A DNA stretch of 64,000 nucleotides, taken from contig JAQFVV010012441.1 in NCBI GenBank assembly GCA_028023455.1, positions 4,091,911-4,155,910 on the forward strand, given 5' to 3'. Below the pieces are notes generated by a model. It saw nothing but the letters and a program-made list of their open reading frames with translations. It did no database searches and was not told the origin of the DNA. A program made the translations under genes and the position numbers. Below are positions 1 to 10,105 of this stretch, piece after piece. Each line of letters starts with the position of its first letter. Within the stretch, counting starts at the first letter, position 1. The DNA is from Epiperipatus broadwayi. Taxonomy: Eukaryota; Onychophora; Udeonychophora; Euonychophora; Peripatidae.

Positions 1-2870
1 TGAATAATACTAGACCATTTTATAAACAATAAAACTTTAAACTCTTTATTTAAAAGCAAATTTCAATCATCTGTCTATCTACAGAAACAAAGTAAAATCA
101 CTTTTCTTTCTAGAATAATTTGTGAACAATCTTTTTTTGTTTTACTAATTAGTTATGCATTGATTAAAAATTAATTTCAGATAGAATAAAAACATTGTTA
201 CAGAAGAAAGAAAAAATTATTACTAATTAATTAATTTCTATAGGACCTAAAGAAAATATTATAAATGAAAAAAGTGAAATTGTTATATCCATTTTTAATG
301 AAAAAATATTTGGAGAATTATAAAATAATTAATGCAATATTGTTCTTGTTACATATATATTTCTCTATTTCCTAAACACATGCTATTGTTACATAGATAT
401 TAGGCAGATAAAATAATTATTTATCTTTGCCAGTCAGTTATTGACTAGTTATAATAAATAATATTGTGACTATTGTTTAATATATAATATGCATAACTTA
501 TCTTTTCTTGGCTATATTTTAAAAATTTATATATATATAAACCACTAATTTAACACAGATGTATGTGTTAAATAAATATAGGCTGCAAAAAAGAGTTTAC
601 TATTAACTGAAAAAACACTAGGGTTTGAAAGAAATCAAACAGGACAAATTGTTAATTCCACTAAATATATTTTTGTCAATACAATTATTATTATGTGAGT
701 ATTCATATAGTAAATGAACATATATAGATTCCTTACCAACACACATTATCTAGTTTGAGTGAGTTTTTGGAATTTAATTTGCGTTTAAGCTCAATAGACT
801 ATTTATTTTAATTGCTTGATAGTTATTGTGTTGGCTTGATGGGAAAATCAATCGTGTGAATGATATTTTAAAATTAGATTTTACAATTACAACAATTAAA
901 ACTAAATTATGTTCCTTACATCCAAAAGCCCATGAAAATAGTTGGTATATAAAAAGTAAGAATGATAAAAATCTCTTTATTGTGAACCCAGACTGCACCC
1001 AGGGATATACTTTTATTTAGGTAATTGCAGATCACCTTTAAAATGGAGGAACTTTGGACTAACTAGAAGAATTTTGTAATATTTGATCTGAGATTTTTGA
1101 ATTTTATGAAGTAAGAATAAATGGTAAAGGGACAATTTGATTTAAAATGTGGACATTACAAAGGAACAAATATTATAAGTAGAAGTGGTGTGAGATTTAT
1201 TACAAATAGAAAGTGGAAAAGGAACATTGTGAGTTTAATGGCATATTGCATAGAATGACAAAAATAATTATTTAGATTACTGTTGGAAGTTGTTTTTCGA
1301 CTTTTCATTGTTTATTTGTCCACCGAATTTTGTTATCAGTCGTTTGACTTCTGGATCATTTGTAGTTACTGAAATAACCAAAAAGTCATAGATGTATCAA
1401 AGACTTCTACATTGATCATCAGCTATTTGAAATCAGTAGGCTGTGAATTGTTAGCTGCAATGAAAATCTTAATTTAGCATGAATACAATATTAGAGATAC
1501 AATCTTAAATAAGTACTCATAGTAAATAAGCATAATTTACTAAACAAGATATCAGACTCATGTTATTAATAAATCACCAAAATAACGTGTTGAACGCAAT
1601 AATTCCATTCAATTGAACAATTAAACTGAGACTTAATTTTGTTTTACTTTTCTCAGCTGTGATTCGATCCAGTAACTCTTTGTCCTTAAGACCCTCACAT
1701 TTACCATAGTTTTAAATCAAAGTAGTATAATATTAACGCTAAATATTCAGAAGACCAAACCATTCAACTACCACACACACATATCCATATAAACACATTA
1801 TTTTGTAAAAAAAAAAAAGAAAAAAAGAAAAAGAAAAAAAATTACTACAACAATTTTTTTTTTTAATTATTGATAAGAATTATTTACGTCTTAAATTTCA
1901 TTAAATTGAGCTATATTAGAATTATTTCATTTTTCTTTTTATCTGATGAAATTGAAATGACTTTAGAAAAATTTCCCCCGATTTCTATTGCTTATCAAAA
2001 AAAAAAATTGTTTTCCTTTTTTGATGTCATGGATACAAATGCAGTCGGGATAAAAAAGACACGGATAACGCATATTATTTAATAACAAAATATATTTAAA
2101 TTACGGGGTAAATTTACTTCAAATATATATAAAATTAAATTAACAAGAATCTATCAGAATGTAATATATATATATATATCTTACCTACATTATAACAAAT
2201 AAAGTATACATAAGTAAAAATAAGTACATGTGCCAACACGCACTTTTATATAAATGCATTACGTGTTTGTAGACTTACATTACAATAAAAGAAATTTATA
2301 AATATATTAGGAGTGATGTTAATTGTAAATTCTTAAAAAAAAAAATCAACTTATATTTCATTTAAGAACTAAGTTGAGTCAAATGAGAAGAAAGATTGAG
2401 TTTTTTTTAAATCTCTAAACTCAGAAGTGAAAAGAGTATTGATTAGCAACCCACATACTATATGAATAATAATATCGTAATAACAACTGTAGTGACTAAA
2501 CATATTTAGTGAACATTAAAAAAATTTCAGCTAGGTTCTCTCAAAGTCTCAAAGGATCTTCTTTCAGATGTCCTTAATAAATTCAACATAGGCAGTAATC
2601 ACCGATTAATGAGATGTAAGCTATATGTTAATGGAAAACTAACGAGATAAAAATTATTAAGAAAAACAGTATTTACAGTTGATATTTCTAATCTTCAAAA
2701 ACATTCCAATAAATTTAAATAATCGTTATGGAAATGGTTCAGATTTGAAATGAAATAGATAATGATATAAGAAAGTAGCAATTGTCCAGTAAATTTTCTA
2801 CTAACATAAGAACATTTATGAAAAAATAAGAAAAGAAATAAAAATAACTCATTAAAAAAAATTGAATATG
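1..2870. other. A/T-rich intergenic DNA, no gene recognised
   Basis: This stretch holds short open frames of chance length (for example 826-1020 and 1870-2082) with low-complexity translations and no recognisable motif. There are A- and T-runs near 1809-1865 and a (TA)n run near 2165-2180. A weak tRNA B-box-like string lies on the minus strand near 1660, without a convincing A box. I see nothing else to annotate. Confidence 0.6.
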
Positions 2871-2874
2871 TAGA

Positions 2875-3576
2875 ATGTTTTTAAATGGTACAAAAATGTT
2901 AATAATAAAAAAATATAGTTGTGAATTAGCAAGAAAAACTATAAAAGAGAATAAAAATCTAGAAATTCTAAAACAATATTTTGGTATTGGTAGGAAACTT
3001 ATATCTGCAATAAAAAGAAAAGATATAATTCTTGCTAAAAAGAGAGATGTTATTATGAAATTTGAGAAGAGTTCTATAAAAAATTTTACAGTAATAAAAA
3101 AACAAGAAAACAATATTTCTTACCATTACTACATGGAACTGAATTGATCAGCACTTTATATAAAGAAATAAGACCAGCAATTAAATATACAAGAAGGGAT
3201 AAGATCCTAGTAATGATAGAATCAAAATATTATCTTAAAAGAAGCAGAGAAGAAATAGAAAAAAATGTTTCTAAAGTAATATATCGAATGTCTAAATAAT
3301 AGAGATGTTACCAGATGATTGGAAGAATGCAATAGCAATATTGATATTTAAAACGGGATAAAGAAAATATTAGATTACAGACATATCAAACTTTTATCAT
3401 TTCTGTACAAATTTGCCTGTAGTGAATTTTGGATTTTAACCAACCAAAAGGACAAAATGATTTTAAATGTGGTTTAAGCACAGTTATCATATCCAAATAT
3501 TGGGAGAAGTTATGGAAAAAAATTAGTTCAGGCAAAATTATTAATACTTTTATTAATAGCTATTGAGAACCTTTTA
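2875..3576 (+). pseudogene. RTE-type LINE fragment, copy 1 (heavily decayed)
   Basis: This is a broken remnant of a non-LTR retrotransposon ORF, covering the linker between endonuclease and reverse transcriptase and the first RT blocks. The frame from 2875 to 3147 reads a basic segment with GIGRKLISAI and KKRDVIMKF. The same segment recurs in the second copy about 1 kb downstream (near 3970-4050), so both come from one family. Further down, in other frames, are remnants of the RT start: the 'AEK-EE' helix near 3235, a degenerate 'D-W-K-N-A' block near 3310 and an 'NYRPI-LLS'-like block near 3375. Stops and frameshifts occur every few dozen codons. No endonuclease domain is visible upstream. 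The fragment runs into a TTA/TCA microsatellite. Family assignment to the RTE clade is by motif resemblance. Confidence 0.6.
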
Positions 3577-3626
3577 ATTATTATTATTATTATTATTATC
3601 ATCATCATCATCATCATCACCATCAG
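3577..3626. repeat. (TTA)n(TCA)n microsatellite
   Basis: A run of TTA triplets passes into ATC/TCA triplets, then ends in ACCATCAG. It sits at the 3' edge of the first LINE fragment. RTE-type LINEs often end in short simple repeats, so it may have grown from a LINE tail. Confidence 0.85.
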
Positions 3627-3962
3627 TATAGACAATATACTAGTATTAAATATTATTATTCATGGAAACTTTCAAAAGCAATAGTGTAGAACATTAAAAT
3701 GAATAATTTCCCATATTTAGGCAAATAGTCAGCTGCAAAGATGTAAAAAATTCTAAAAAACAAAACAAAATTTTTTATTACTAATTTCTGCAATGCCTAT
3801 TTATCCAATCTAAGGGAAAAGTTATTTTTCCAAATGTTTTATAATTCTATATTTTTAATTTTCATACGTGGTAGTTTTAGAAATCTTTTGTGAATTATAA
3901 TATATCTTTAGCCCATGAAAATCTTCATTTCAATATAAGAGAATAAAAGTCTTAAGAGTGTA

Positions 3963-4270
3963 AAATAACATTTTGGTAGTAGTGGAAAATTTATATCTGC
4001 AATAAGAACAAAAGATGAAATTATTACTAAAAAGAGAGATGACATCATGAAATGGGTAGAAGACTTCTATCAAGAATTATATAGTAACAAAGAACAAGTA
4101 CCTCCTATACCTATTATATCTTCTGAATTGCCCAGAATTTTGAATGAGAAAGTGAGACATGCAATTAAATTTATGAAGAAAGGGAAAGCTCCAGGTAATG
4201 ATGAAATTATAATTGATATATTAAAAGAAGCAGGTGAAGAAATAGAAAGAATTTTAGCAAAGTTATATAG
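3963..4270 (+). pseudogene. RTE-type LINE, copy 2, 5' segment (split by LTR element)
   Basis: The open part, 4047-4270, encodes the pre-RT linker of an RTE-type LINE polyprotein. It has MKWVEDFYQELY, then a KGKAPGNDEI motif (the K-A-P-G-x-D-x-I signature that opens the RT of many non-LTR elements), then a helix ending at AKLYSEA. The frame stops being LINE sequence exactly at 4270, where the LTR retrotransposon begins. Its continuation resumes after 10105. Copy 1 shows the expected uninterrupted order (a KVIYRMS-like stretch followed by the D-D-W-K block), which supports one element cut in two. The upstream endonuclease is missing. The frame beyond 4270 is LTR sequence and should not be read as LINE protein. 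Confidence 0.8.
4267..4270. repeat. Target-site duplication ATAG (left copy)
   Basis: The four bases ATAG lie directly before the TG that opens the 5' LTR. The same four bases follow the CA that ends the 3' LTR (10102-10105). The site was inside LINE copy 2. Confidence 0.8.
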
Positions 4271-4865
4271 TGAAGCAATGGATCTGAAGTCCAATCCATG
4301 CTTCACATCTTCCTATAAACTTGATTAATATTGTAGACCTGAATTAAGTTTATAGTTCAATATCAGCAGGGTTTTGCATTAGAGTTAAAAATAATTATGC
4401 TTATCAAATGTGTTTTACATTTAAATATTTTGTTTTAAATAAATTTCATTCTATTAATAAAAATTGCTTAACCTATTAGTCAAACATATATATACATCTA
4501 GCGTATATATATGAGTTAATGCAAAATTCTGCTGAAATAAAATGCTTATTCTACTATAAAAAAAATAATAATATATTGTTGTTAAAATTTTGTTAAAATA
4601 TTTAGTATGATTTGATTTTGAGATAAGCCTGCCAACATTTTCTAAAAGAATGTATAGTTTTAATTAGTGAGCCATTCAAGTGTAATTAAAGATGGCCTTC
4701 TCTTTCTTTCTTTTTAATTAAGAGAATTCAAACTTTGAAGTAAGAAAGTTAGAGTCAAAAAGTTAAAGTTATTTTTAGAAAGTGTTGCTTTGAAACAAAG
4801 GAGCATGGGGAGGCTTATCAAGATCTCAGATCATACAAACAATAGAAGGTAGCTGACAGAGAGGG

Positions 4866-4873
4866 TATAAATA
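4866..4873 (+). promoter_or_regulatory. TATA box of the 5' LTR
   Basis: TATAAATA follows a purine-rich GAGAGGG stretch and is conserved at the same place in the 3' LTR (8525-8532). It would set transcription start some 30 bp downstream, just before the short repeat array. Confidence 0.6.
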
Positions 4874-4894
4874 GAAGGGAGAACAAAAGATTTA

Positions 4895-5100
4895 GGTATT
4901 CAGATTTTTCCTTTAGAATTATTCAGATTTTTCCTTTTGAAGGATTCAGATTCAGATTTCTCTTTTTGAAGGATTCAGATTTTTCCTTTTGAAGGATTCA
5001 GTTGATTCTGATTTTCCTTGTGAAGGTGATTCTTTCAGAGTTTGCTATTGCAAGATTGATTCAGATTTTGCTATTGCAGGTGCATTCAGATTTCTCTTAG
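4895..5100 (+). repeat. Short tandem repeats in the LTR (about 27 bp, CAGATTTTTCC type)
   Basis: Imperfect copies of a TTCAGATTTTTCCTTTTGAA-like unit are followed by two copies of a GATTCAGATTTTGCTATTGC-like unit. The matching array in the 3' LTR (about 8555-8760) has a different order and number of the first units. So the array changed after insertion or during reverse transcription. Confidence 0.75.
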
Positions 5101-5232
5101 GAGAACTCTGTCAGATTTTGTTCGTGATTTTATTCCCAAAAGTCTACAACTGTTGTCTACAAATCATGAAGAAGTTTGAACCTGCTCAAGCTAAAAATCA
5201 TATAAGTTTGATAGATTCTACTATGCTCGGCT

Positions 5233-5254
5233 AGGCAAATAAATAGCTTTGCCT
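5233..5254 (+). terminator. Poly(A)-signal hairpin in the 5' LTR
   Basis: AGGCAAA (5233-5239) pairs perfectly with TTTGCCT (5248-5254) around an 8-nt loop. AATAAA (5238-5243) straddles stem and loop. It lies about 370 bp downstream of the TATA box, a sensible place for the end of R. The same hairpin stands at 8900-8921 in the 3' LTR. Retroviruses often carry their poly(A) signal in such a hairpin. The role here is inferred. Confidence 0.5.
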
Positions 5255-6432
5255 ATCGCCGAGGTTCCGGAATACCATTCAAAATGCCTTAATATCCACT
5301 CAATAGTCATCTGAACTCTGTGCCGTGTCTGGAGAACTTTTCGTGAAACCATACTACATATTTTCATTGTCCGGACAACTACATCTCGACGGTCGGATCA
5401 AGCCACGAACGCCGTAGGGAACATGACCAAGGAAAAAGGACGGTAATCGTATCTCCTCTATTGAACTATTTCTTATGCTACCTTTTGTTCATTTTTTTCT
5501 AATTGCTTCAGTGAATTTATATGTATTTGCTATGTAACCATTTTTATTAGACTAACCTTAAATATATATATTGTGTGATCATCTATCTATATGTAACCTT
5601 TTTCCCTTCGCTATTCTTCCTTACTAACCAGTGTAAATATTTAGTATTCCATTGCGGTTAAGTTTAATATTTAATTTTTGTTCATTTAAAATCTCTTTCC
5701 AATTTTATTTATGTTTGTTAATTAAATACGAGTCAGTTTCTTTTGTGTGCCAACTTGATCTCTTTGATAACGCCTCTTTTGTCCGCCATTAGCTTATCAC
5801 GTATATCTGATTTAGCTATATACGTTTTAAATAATTTTTAAACACTGTTTTGAGCGCAAAGCAATTAGAAATGCTTTGCGAAAGATCCTTTTTTTATTGT
5901 ACTTTATCGAGAAGATCGAGTTGACAATTTTATTAAAATTGGGAAAAGATTTAGACCGCAAACATATTAATCCGTTTTTATTGTCTAATTATTTTGTTTC
6001 ATTAATTTAGAGGAATAGCGGAGGCCATTAACTCATTATTCATATTTTAAAGCCATTAATTAAACATATTATTTAACTAGCAAAAGCTTGAGTTTCCTAA
6101 TTTTATTTTAATGCTTTATTTTACTTTTCAATGATCCAGGCACGCATAACGCAAAACACATTTCTTAGTACTTTTACACACATTTAACTATTTAGCTCCT
6201 TAGGATTTCCCGTCCATGTCTCTACCGCTGTTGCTAAGCTTTGTGGCCGGTTGAAAAATAATTTATGTGTGGCTCAGATAGTGTTGTTCGGTTCATAATA
6301 GCTTCGAGACTAGACGAATAGGGCAGAGGTCATAGTATTCTTGATTTAATATCTCGCGTATGGTTGGCCTTGAGGTACTTTCGCCTAGTATTCGAACTGG
6401 GTTAAATCAACATACATCATCTGACTGTCACA

Positions 6433-6990
6433 GTAGATTTTTTTTTCCGTAATTCTGGACGCCCATCGTGTGGCTATTCGAAATTTTCCATACCCTGCAA
6501 TGCCCTGTATAACATTTGTATGTGTGTATAATGTTTTTTCTTTTTCTGTTTTAAATTAATGAATAATATATATGTAGATTTTTTTTTCCGTAATTCTGAC
6601 GCCAACAACGTGGGCCGAATTTCATTTTTTTATTGGAAGAATAGGAATAGGGGATTTGAAGTAATAGATATATGTAGAATTTTTTTTTCTCCTCGGATTG
6701 GACACATATATATAATGTTTTTTTTAAATAACATGAAATAATTGTTAGTTATACGTAATATTTTTTGCTTCGAGTTTGTCGCCACGGGACGAATGTCATT
6801 TTTTTTAAAATTAAAAATAAGTACCCTGAGAAGTTAGTTTTAGTTTAATATATTTATATAAAAATAATATATGTATAATTTTTCCAAGTTTGTTTCCTAA
6901 TGTGAGCCAAATGTCATTTTTTTAAATTAATTAAAAAGTTAAATGTGTCATAAGGTAAAAAAATTTTTCCGAGTTTAGTATATATATCAA
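6433..6990 (+). other. Leader with primer-binding-like site and degenerate repeats
   Basis: Directly after the 5' LTR comes a T-run, CCGTAATTC, then TGGACGCCCATCGTGTGGC (near 6457-6475). This resembles the TGGCGCCCA...GTGGGGC primer-binding sites of many Ty3/gypsy elements. The module (T-run, CCG-rich word, G-rich word, CATTTTTTT) recurs in decayed form near 6577, 6680, 6765 and 6885, at spacings of roughly 85-120 bp. The repeats could be a duplicated leader or a decayed tandem array. Confidence 0.45.
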
Positions 6991-7707
6991 ATGAATATTT
7001 TATATTTAAAAAGGGGTCTCCAGCAACAACATACTACCAGAACAAAAGTATTACTAGATGATGATAATCAGGGAAAGGGACAAGACCAACAAGAGCAAGG
7101 TGATATTCAGGTTGAATCACTGATTGATGAAGAAGTATGTAAAGATAGTCACCACTTGGACTTGTCAGTCAAACACAGAAGGCAAAGGGAAGAACAAAAT
7201 TGTCGAATCATAGAGGATAGCAAGAGCACAATGATGCTTCAGACTGTGGATTTGGTAAACGAAACTGAAAAGATGGGACAAGACATTAATAATAAAATGA
7301 GTGACTTGACTGGAGCTACTCCGATACATTTGCAGTATGCCACAGCATGTCTTCAGGTATTCAAAACCAAAATCTTAGTGGAAGAGGAGAAAATAGACCA
7401 ACTAGGAAACCAAAAGATCACAAGCGAACGATTAAGACGGGCAGTGCTGCATCGGAAGACAAAACGAAACCGCCAATATCAATTCAGGCAAAGGAAGCAA
7501 GTGTGGCTAAGAGATCTGAGGCCAACTAGTGTAGTGCAGAGAGAAGTAAAAAAGTTTTTTCCAATATATAAAGGCCCTCATTTGTTAAAAAAGAAGTGTG
7601 GAATAAGTGTTTTGTTTTGGAAAAATAATCTCGGCATAAAAGGAGTATACAATGCCAGAAACTTAAAACCTTGCATACCACCGGACCCCGGAAAATATGC
7701 AAGTTAA
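6991..7707 (+). pseudogene. Integrase C-terminal remnant of the nested LTR element
   Basis: The open frame of 238 codons looks like a patchwork, not a full gene. Residues 100-117 (ending GATPIHLQYA) match the end of a retroviral-type integrase core, where T-G-x-T-P-x-x-L is usual. Residues about 165-227 (KQVWLRDLRP, KFFPIYKGPH, VYNARNLKP) match the C-terminal GPY/F domain of Ty3/gypsy integrases, which binds DNA. The first about 100 residues are acidic and Q/D/E-rich and are not recognised. The catalytic D-D-E core, RT and protease are missing. It is followed by the untranslated run-up to the 3' LTR and a short purine stretch TTGGGAAA at 7941-7948, a possible polypurine tract. The ATG at 6991 is probably not a true start. 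Confidence 0.65.
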
Positions 7708-8524
7708 AAATAGATACATACCATGTTAGACTAAATACAACACAGACCCGATTTAAGACAGAAGATTGAATTATGGATAAACCATTAGATATAATAAAGT
7801 AAAGAAAACACCGTAGGTAGCAACAAATTAAATATTACAGCAAATAAAGAGTAGGCTTGAACTCACCTGGCACAAAATTCTTACCTCTGACCTGAAGCAA
7901 CAGCATTTTTTTTTTAACATTTTTTTTTGTTCACTAACTATTGGGAAATGAAGCAATGGATCTGAAGTCCAATCCATGCTTCACATCTTCCTATAAACTT
8001 GATTAATATTGTAGACCTGAATTAAGTTTATAGTTTAATATCAGCAGGGTTTTGCATTAGAGTTAAAAATAATTATGCTTATCAAATGTGTTTTACATTT
8101 AAATATTTTGTTTTAAATAAATTTCATTCTATTAATAAAAATTGCTTAACCTATTAGTCAAACATATATATACATCTAGCGTATATATATGAGTTAATGC
8201 AAAATTCTGCTGAAATAAAATGCTTATTAATATATTGTTGTTAAAATTTTGTTAAAATATTTAGTATGATTTGATTTTGAGATAAGCCTGCCAACATTTT
8301 CTAAAAGAATGTATAGTTTTAATTAGTGAGCCATTCAAGTGTAATTAAAGATGGCCTTCTCTTTCTTTCTTTTTAATTAAGAGAATTCAAACTTTGAAGT
8401 AAGAAAGTTAGAGTCAAAAAGTTAAAGTTATTTTTAGAAAGTGTTGCTTTGAAACAAAGGAGCATGGGGAGGCTTATCAAGATCTCAGATCATACAAACA
8501 ATAGAAGGTAGCTGACGGAGAGGG

Positions 8525-8532
8525 TATAAATA
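8525..8532 (+). promoter_or_regulatory. TATA box of the 3' LTR
   Basis: TATAAATA at the position equivalent to 4866-4873. If active it would read out into the LINE remnant downstream. Confidence 0.5.
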
Positions 8533-8899
8533 GAAGTGAGAACAAAAGACTTATTATTCAGATTTTTCCTTTGGAAGGATTTATTATTCAGATTTTTCCT
8601 TTGGAAGGATTTATTATTCAGATTTCTCTTTTTGAAGGATTCAGATTTTTCCTTTTGAAGGATTCAGTTGATTCTGATTTTCCTTGTGAAGGTGATTCTT
8701 TCAGAGTTTGCTATTGCAAGATTGATTCAGATTTTGCTATTGCAAGGTGCATTCAGATTTCTCTTAGGAGAACTCTGTCAGATTTTGTTCGTGATTTTAT
8801 TCCCAAAAGTCTACAACTGTTGTCTACAAATCATGAAGAAGTTTGAACCTGCTCAAGCTAAAAATCATATAAGTTTGATAGATTCTACTATGCTCGGCT

Positions 8900-8921
8900 A
8901 GGCAAATAAATAGCTTTGCCT
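8900..8921 (+). terminator. Poly(A)-signal hairpin in the 3' LTR
   Basis: The same perfect 7-bp AGGCAAA/TTTGCCT stem with AATAAA as in the 5' LTR. It is the likely 3'-end signal of the element's transcript. Confidence 0.5.
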
Positions 8922-10101
8922 ATCACCGAGGTTCCGGAATACCATTCAAAATGCCTTAATATCCACTCAATAGTCATTTGAACTCTGTGCCATGTCTGGA
9001 GAACTTTTCGTGAAACCATACTACATAATTTCATTGTCCGGACAACTACATCTCGATGGTCGGATCAAGCCACGAACGCCGTAGGGAACATGACCAAGGA
9101 AAAAGGACGGTAATCGTATCTCCTCTATTGAACTATTTCTTATGCTACCTTTTGTTCATTTTTTTTCTAATTGCTTCAGTGAATTTATATGTATTTGCTA
9201 TGTAACCATTTTTATTAGACTAACCTTAAATATATATATTGTGTGATCATCTATCTATATGTAACCTTTTTCCCTTCGCTATTCTTCCTTACTAACCAGT
9301 GTAAATATTTAGTATTCCATTGCGGTTAAGTTTAATATTTAATTTTTGTTCATTTAAAATCTCTTTCCAATTTTATTTATGTTTGTTAATTAAATACGAG
9401 TCAGTTTCTTTTGTGTGCCAACTTGATCTCTTTGATAACGCCTCTTTTGTCCGCCATTAGCTTATCACGTATATCTGATTTAGCTATATACGTTTTAAAT
9501 AATTTTTAAACACTGTTTTGAGCGCAAAGCAATTAGAAACGCTTTGCGAAAGATCCTTTTTTTATTGTACTTTATCGAGAAGATCGAGTTGACAATTTTA
9601 TTAAAATTGGGAAAAGATTTAGACCGCAAACATATTAATCCGTTTTTATTGTCTAATTATTTTGTTTCATTAATTATAGAGGAATAGCGGAGGCCATTAA
9701 ATCATTATTCATATTTTAAAGCCATTAATTAAACATATTATTTAACTAGCAAAAGCTTGAGTTTCCTAATTTTATTTTAATGCTTTATTTTACTTTTCAA
9801 TGATCCAGGCACGCATAACGCAAAACACATTTCTTAGTACTTTTACACACATTTAACTATTTAGCTCCTTAGGATTTCCCGTCCATGTCTCTACCGCTGT
9901 TGCTAAGCTTTGTGGCCGGTTGAAAAATAATTTATGTGTGGCTCAGATAGTGTTGTTCGGTTCATAATAGCTTCGAGACTCGACGAATAGGGCAGAGGTC
10001 ATAGTATTCTTGATGTAATATCTCGCGTATGGTTGGCCTTGAGGTACTTTCGCCTAGTATTCGAACTGGGTTAAATCAACATACATCATCTGACTGTCAC
10101 A

Positions 10102-10105
10102 ATAG
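10102..10105. repeat. Target-site duplication ATAG (right copy)
   Basis: ATAG directly follows the final CA of the 3' LTR and equals 4267-4270. LINE sequence resumes here. Confidence 0.8.

Larger units (their letters stand above)
4271..6432 (+). repeat. 5' LTR of the nested element
   Basis: This 2162-bp LTR has TG...CA ends. From left to right it holds a U3-like A/T-rich region, a TATA box (4866-4873), an array of about 27-bp CAGATTTTTCC-type repeats (about 4895-5100), a poly(A)-signal hairpin (5233-5254), and a long untranslated tail with several CG-containing stretches. The start at 4271 is fixed by the break from LINE sequence. The end at 6432 is fixed by divergence from the other LTR. 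Confidence 0.88.
4271..10101 (+). mobile_element. LTR retrotransposon, internally deleted, nested in LINE copy 2
   Basis: Two direct repeats of about 2.15 kb (4271-6432 and 7949-10101), each starting TGAAGCAATG and ending GACTGTCACA, enclose only 1516 bp of internal DNA. ATAG flanks both ends. The internal part keeps a putative primer-binding region and a C-terminal integrase remnant. Gag, protease, RT and RNase H are absent, so the copy could move only with proteins from elsewhere. The LTRs are near-identical. Comparing them by eye I count about 15-20 substitutions, one indel of about 20 bp (present only in the left copy near 4551), and changes in a short repeat array. That argues for a fairly recent insertion. 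The integrase tail (GATPIHL, YKGPH, YNARNLKP) suggests a Ty3/gypsy-type parent. Confidence 0.88.
7949..10101 (+). repeat. 3' LTR of the nested element
   Basis: This 2153-bp repeat is almost identical to 4271-6432, with the same TG and CA ends. It lacks an indel of about 20 bp present in the 5' LTR and has a rearranged short repeat array. The TATA box is at 8525-8532 and the AATAAA hairpin at 8900-8921. The open frames inside it (8571-8846 and 8668-8901) are also found in the 5' LTR. They are untranslated R/U5-like sequence as far as I can tell. Confidence 0.88.

Noticed and set aside
1945-1965. CTGATGAAATTGAAATG as a hammerhead core
   Set aside because: No stem II, and no pairing flanks for stem I.
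8571-8901. Two frames of 77-91 codons in the 3' LTR, with a like frame at 4989-5234 in the 5' LTR
   Set aside because: They lie in both LTRs, overlap in two frames, and follow the short CAGATTTTTCC repeats. Conservation is explained by LTR identity.
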